Assembly (NCBI RefSeq): GCF_013204885.1
Contig: NZ_JABMKX010000003.1
Span: forward strand, 62,001 to 126,000
DNA: 64,000 nt
Direction of reading: 5' to 3'
Origin: Paenibacillus tritici
GTDB lineage: Bacteria > Bacillota > Bacilli > Paenibacillales > Paenibacillaceae
Shown here: positions 62,001 to 64,000 of the stretch, one piece after another
How the letters are laid out: each line of letters begins with the position of its first letter
Numbering within the stretch: position 1 is the first letter of the stretch
The notes under the pieces: model-generated
What the model saw: only the letters and a program-made list of their open reading frames with translations
Databases searched by the model: none
Told to the model about the DNA's origin: nothing
Translations under genes and position numbers: made by a program

Positions 62001-62525
62001 CGATACCGTAATCGTCTGCACACCGCCGTTCACCGGGAACAGGATCTGCTGGACGATGCTGCCGCTGATCACTTTTTTATCAAATTGGGTATTAATACGT
62101 AAGGTGCCCTGAACATTGGCATGACTCTCAATGTAGTCGTTGAAGGTCATCACTACCTGATGTGTGGACTGGTTGACTGTGAAGGTACCTACACTCCCGT
62201 CCTCCGATTCCAGTCCGCCCTGAATATCATTGAACAGCTGGAATTGCTCAGGAAGCTGGAAGGTGAAGCTGTCTCCCTGGCTATAGCCATGATCGTTTGG
62301 AAGCGCCCAGGTATAATCCAGCACCACTGTCGAATCCACATCGTAGACGCTGCCGGTCACCGTCTGGCCATCCGGACCATATACCGCCATGGACACACTG
62401 GTAATAATGTCCCTGTCCTGTTCAATCGCCGCCGCTGTAACCTGCTGGGTGAACCCCAGGCCATAGGCAAACTGTACGAATAACATCATCAGGACCACTG
62501 CCAGGCTTGTTCTTTTTTTTACCAT
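59049..62525 (-). CDS. LPXTG-anchored surface adhesin with collagen-binding-like repeats and a SpaA domain
   Basis: 1158 residues. Signal peptide to about residue 33. At least five adhesin-type beta domains follow, each opening with a KK/KN-x-G... W-x-I/V motif and a conserved TD (for example HISWTVDVNKRLEPVSHAAV and KLNWTIAINRTQSHVKNAVI). Then a SpaA/Cna-B domain with Lys in NIHKLDAG and Glu in IETVAPAGY, residues that form an isopeptide bond in the family. A Pro/Thr stalk (about 980-1100), LPQTG at 1122-1126, a membrane segment and RRTRK end the protein. Likely sortase-linked to the wall; no sortase gene is in the window. Confidence 0.9.
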   Translation of the reverse strand: MVKKRTSLAVVLMMLFVQFAYGLGFTQQVTAAAIEQDRDIITSVSMAVYGPDGQTVTGSVYDVDSTVVLDYTWALPNDHGYSQGDSFTFQLPEQFQLFNDIQGGLESEDGSVGTFTVNQSTHQVVMTFNDYIESHANVQGTLRINTQFDKKVISGSIVQQILFPVNGGVQTITVSFKPTVGSTIAKKGISSGFNADHISWTVDVNKRLEPVSHAAVTDPIPAGLSLDSTATLAVYQLNVLLDGTVTQGQLVDSSKYTVDVSGGALTLRFTDPVITGAYRIAYTTQVVNDNLSSFTNTATFTGDGRDPVSASDTVVIERGGSLNKKAVRYDWGTQTINWAIEYNYNNRTISPENAVLTDVFNPSQLLVENSVKIYPVTLNSAGEAAKGPALTAGTDYTVSPVTDASGNGFRLEFKNTVKSAYLIEYTTKAADRVFSDTKITNTVSDSTYSSKATQLIRPIIIYKNLSGVNYNTHTTDWKITFNGDNYPMNEVVVTDSFPQGGQKVIPGSLVVRTLSGTVVNPSAYTLLVNSPVKPNDGFKVKFNSPVTGTYTISYQTEFSNDWLTGNTNDFINVARIDWKDAQNKAQWTEASGKFIPNPEVKNNGFKSGTYDASSKELTWTVGVNYNSKAIANPGVTDVLGDGQSLVPGSLKIFKMNIAKDGTHSPGAEVNGNEYSYSVGSNNELRVDFANAINSPYYVVFKTSLAGQLIGTKVANTAKLLDGTKQVSKDLKAVVDIPHGDEYVFKKGVQNGDKLNWTIAINRTQSHVKNAVITDVPSTNQILLPDSFQLYRTVTSANGEITKSGDKLVKDTDYSLNISADAQGKQTFVLSFLQDIHSAYVLEYQSLIVANTGDKLVNSVNFSGNNVKLVNKDTTTEVIVGVSSGSGTGSGVRGTLNIHKLDAGDTTKSLAGATYELYRLNGSDRVLVNTRTTDAAGRAVFNNIWLGSYILIETVAPAGYVLDTTEHPVTIGSSAALNLTLYNTLAAQPTATPTPAVTPVPTDTPVETPVPTTAPSPVPTDTVGPGVTPALTAPPVGPVFTPVPTPAGTSTPGIIIDDAEIPAGPGLPGTAQPSAPAASATPAPTVTETETAIDEDLPLGTVDAEDEEVPKGTLSSTDGSGTLPQTGESSPLPIYLTGMGLILAGFILSRVFRRTRKQD

Positions 62526-62800
62526 TTTCCTATAATCCCCCGTTCTTTCGTTTGTTCTGAAGCAAGCATGCTAAAAAGATGGCTGTACGCACCGGTAAAG
62601 ACACACTCCACCTGAAGTCTCGTTATGTATACGGGCTTAGAGTCCATCTTATGTAAATAAACCAGTAAACTTGACTTTTCTGTCCATTACATACGATATA
62701 TACTTATATCACCTAAGAGTAGAACTTTAGAATCAGATATAATTAAATTTAAGCAAAAATATGTTTGGTAATTTATCTCAGGATTCAAGGAGAGATTCCA
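62526..62800. other. Divergent intergenic region
   Basis: AT-rich gap between the adhesin and the YwaF-like gene. For the plus strand a TATAAT stands at 62738-62743 without a good -35. TTGACT lies at 62671-62676, but no -10 fits it well. No clear promoter for the adhesin, and no further gene. Confidence 0.45.
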
Positions 62801-63559
62801 GTGAACCGGAATTTATTTTGGGACCGTCCCCATGACAGCGATTTCGTAATGCTCTCAGCCTCACATCTCATTGCCCTGTCTGTGATTGCCCTGTGCTGCC
62901 TGATGCTCTTCGCAGCCCGCTTCGCACTGCGCCGGCATTCCGGCCTGCGGCTATTCGTACGCCTGCTGCTGATCCTGCTGCTGGCCGCTTCCGAGGCAGG
63001 CCTGCATGTCTGGTATCTCTCCCAGGATAGCTGGAGTCGCAGCTCCTCCCTGCCGCTGGAACTATGCGGTATTACCCTGCTCTTATCCATAATCATGCTG
63101 CTCACACGCAGCAGGCTGCTGTACAGCTTTCTTTATTTTGCCGGGATCGGCGGTGCATTCATCGCTCTGCTTACGCCTAATCTGGTCTATCCGTTCCCGC
63201 ATTTCCGCTTCCTGCTGTTCTTCATCGCCCACGGTTCGATTATTCTCGCGTCCTTGTATATGACCTGGGTGGAAGGATACAGGCCTGCCTGGCGGTCGCT
63301 GCTGTTCACTATGCTCTGCCTGAACCTTGTCGCCGCCTGTGTGTATGCCGCCAACGTACTGCTGGACTCCAACTATATGTTCCTGATGCGCAAGCCCAGC
63401 ACCTTCTCGGTGCTCGATTATTTCGGCCCTTATCCCTACTATCTGCTGGTGGAAGAAGGCTTCGCCTTGGTCATCTTCCTCCTGATGTTTCTGATTTTCT
63501 TCAAGCTGCCGGAGCTGTACACCGCCCGCCGCGCCCACGCAGGGAGAAGAACCTTGTAG
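62801..63559 (+). CDS. YwaF/TIGR02206 family membrane protein
   Basis: 252 residues from GTG at 62801, with AAGGAGAG upstream. About seven hydrophobic segments. LPLELCGITLLLSIIMLL, FAGIGGAFIALLTPNLVYPFPHF and FFIAHGSIILASLYM, with the late NVLLDSNYMFLMRKPST, match the YwaF family of integral membrane proteins. Function unknown. It is the only plus-strand gene in this end of the window and converges with ppiB. Confidence 0.85.
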   Translation: MNRNLFWDRPHDSDFVMLSASHLIALSVIALCCLMLFAARFALRRHSGLRLFVRLLLILLLAASEAGLHVWYLSQDSWSRSSSLPLELCGITLLLSIIMLLTRSRLLYSFLYFAGIGGAFIALLTPNLVYPFPHFRFLLFFIAHGSIILASLYMTWVEGYRPAWRSLLFTMLCLNLVAACVYAANVLLDSNYMFLMRKPSTFSVLDYFGPYPYYLLVEEGFALVIFLLMFLIFFKLPELYTARRAHAGRRTL

Positions 63560-63614
63560 AGTTGGTTGTCCCGCTTCACGCCTACCTCCAGCGATACCAG
63601 AGGAATTAGCACCC

Positions 63615-63652
63615 AAAAAAGCACCCGGCTGGATAACCCAGCCGGGTGCTTT
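63615..63652. terminator. Terminator between the YwaF-like gene and ppiB
   Basis: AGCACCCGGCTGG/CCAGCCGGGTGCT, 13-bp stem with a five-base loop; the minus strand continues with TTTTTT and the plus strand with TT, so it mainly serves ppiB. Confidence 0.88.
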
Positions 63653-63706
63653 GGCGATACCGAGGAGAGAATAAATCTCCCCTTCGGCCTCTATAGCTTA
63701 CTTGTA

Positions 63707-64000
63707 TTATACTTCTACAACTTCAACGGTCACCATCTTGTCGCGGCCTTTGAAGGCGTCAACCTGGTCCATACCTTCAACCACTTTGCCGAATACAGTG
63801 TGTACTCCGTCCAGGTGAGGCTGTGGAGCATAAGCGATATAGAACTGGCTTCCGCCTGTGTTCTTGCCGGCATGGGCCATAGCCAGGGAGCCGCGCTCAT
63901 GCTTGTTAGGGTTGATCTCACAGTTGATGGTGTATCCCGGGCCGCCGGCGCCGGTTCCGTTAGGGCAGCCGCCTTGTGCTACGAAGCCAGGGATGACACG
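63707..64000 (-). CDS. ppiB: Peptidyl-prolyl cis-trans isomerase (cyclophilin), C-terminal part
   Basis: Speeds proline isomerisation during protein folding. The last 97 codons are inside the window; the start lies beyond position 64000. [17 protein letters not shown] contains the catalytic Arg and the conserved Fxx[22 protein letters not shown] and [12 protein letters not shown] complete the signature. In B. subtilis ppiB lies near the rib operon, so its place here is the expected one. Confidence 0.95.
   Translation of the reverse strand, partial: RVIPGFVAQGGCPNGTGAGGPGYTINCEINPNKHERGSLAMAHAGKNTGGSQFYIAYAPQPHLDGVHTVFGKVVEGMDQVDAFKGRDKMVTVEVVEV

Overview
The window looks like chromosomal DNA of a spore-forming, flagellated Paenibacillus or close relative. 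The evidence is spore genes throughout (spoIVA, spoVIF, ypeB, spmA/B, a dacB-type carboxypeptidase, ytfJ), TRAP (mtrB), T-box and FMN leaders, strong Gram-positive ribosome binding sites, an LPQTG surface protein and an aerobic cytochrome c maturation (res) operon. Most genes lie on the minus strand. The housekeeping order closely follows the classical Bacillus subtilis order aroB-aroC-cheR-ndk-hepT-menG-hepS-mtrB-hbs-spoIVA-gpsA-der-ypfD-cmk-ypfA-ypeB-prsW-mecA/ypbH-ypbG-ypbE-ypbD-serA, then resEDCBA-rluB-spmBA-dacB-scpBA-ribHBAED-ppiB.

Layout. 0-8.4 kb: chorismate synthesis, CheR, Ndk and a six-gene quinone operon that combines heptaprenyl diphosphate synthase subunits and MenG with MqnA-, UbiX- and UbiA-type proteins, which points to the futalosine route. 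8.4-14.8 kb: TRAP, HU, SpoIVA and small sporulation-associated genes. 14.8-21.7 kb: GpsA, PlsY, Der, an S1-repeat protein, PlsC, Cmk and a PilZ c-di-GMP receptor. 21.8-29.4 kb: YpeB, PrsW, MecA, a polysaccharide deacetylase lipoprotein, the YpbG/YpbE/YpbD group and a plus-strand hypothetical. 29.4-32.4 kb: T-box-controlled serA and a short-chain dehydrogenase. 32.5-34.3 kb: a truncated YafY-type regulator and a chemoreceptor. 34.7-38.7 kb: a c-di-GMP-I riboswitch and four plus-strand genes (ThDP enzyme, carboxymuconolactone-decarboxylase-like protein, small STAS-like protein, atypical ketosynthase III). 38.7-46.9 kb: glpK, resEDCBA and rluB. 47-48.1 kb: a repeat-rich non-syntenic patch. 48.1-57.9 kb: spmBA, dacB, ytfJI, scpBA and the rib operon behind an FMN riboswitch. 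58-64 kb: mscL, repeats, a large LPQTG adhesin, a YwaF-like membrane protein and the start of ppiB.

The most interesting part is the c-di-GMP riboswitch with the ThDP enzyme/CMD/ketosynthase cassette. It looks like a small biosynthetic pathway under second-messenger control. The ketosynthase keeps its cysteine but has lost the usual His and Asn, and I cannot name the product. The riboswitch has a terminator whose left arm can pair alternatively with the 3' strand of the aptamer, which predicts repression by c-di-GMP.

Other notable structure: a dispersed palindromic repeat family (three copies) whose stem changes in a compensatory way between copies, a second older repeat family found next to it twice, and a 51-bp tandem repeat that encodes a 17-residue peptide repeat behind a good ribosome binding site. 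All calls come from reading the sequence; no database search was possible.
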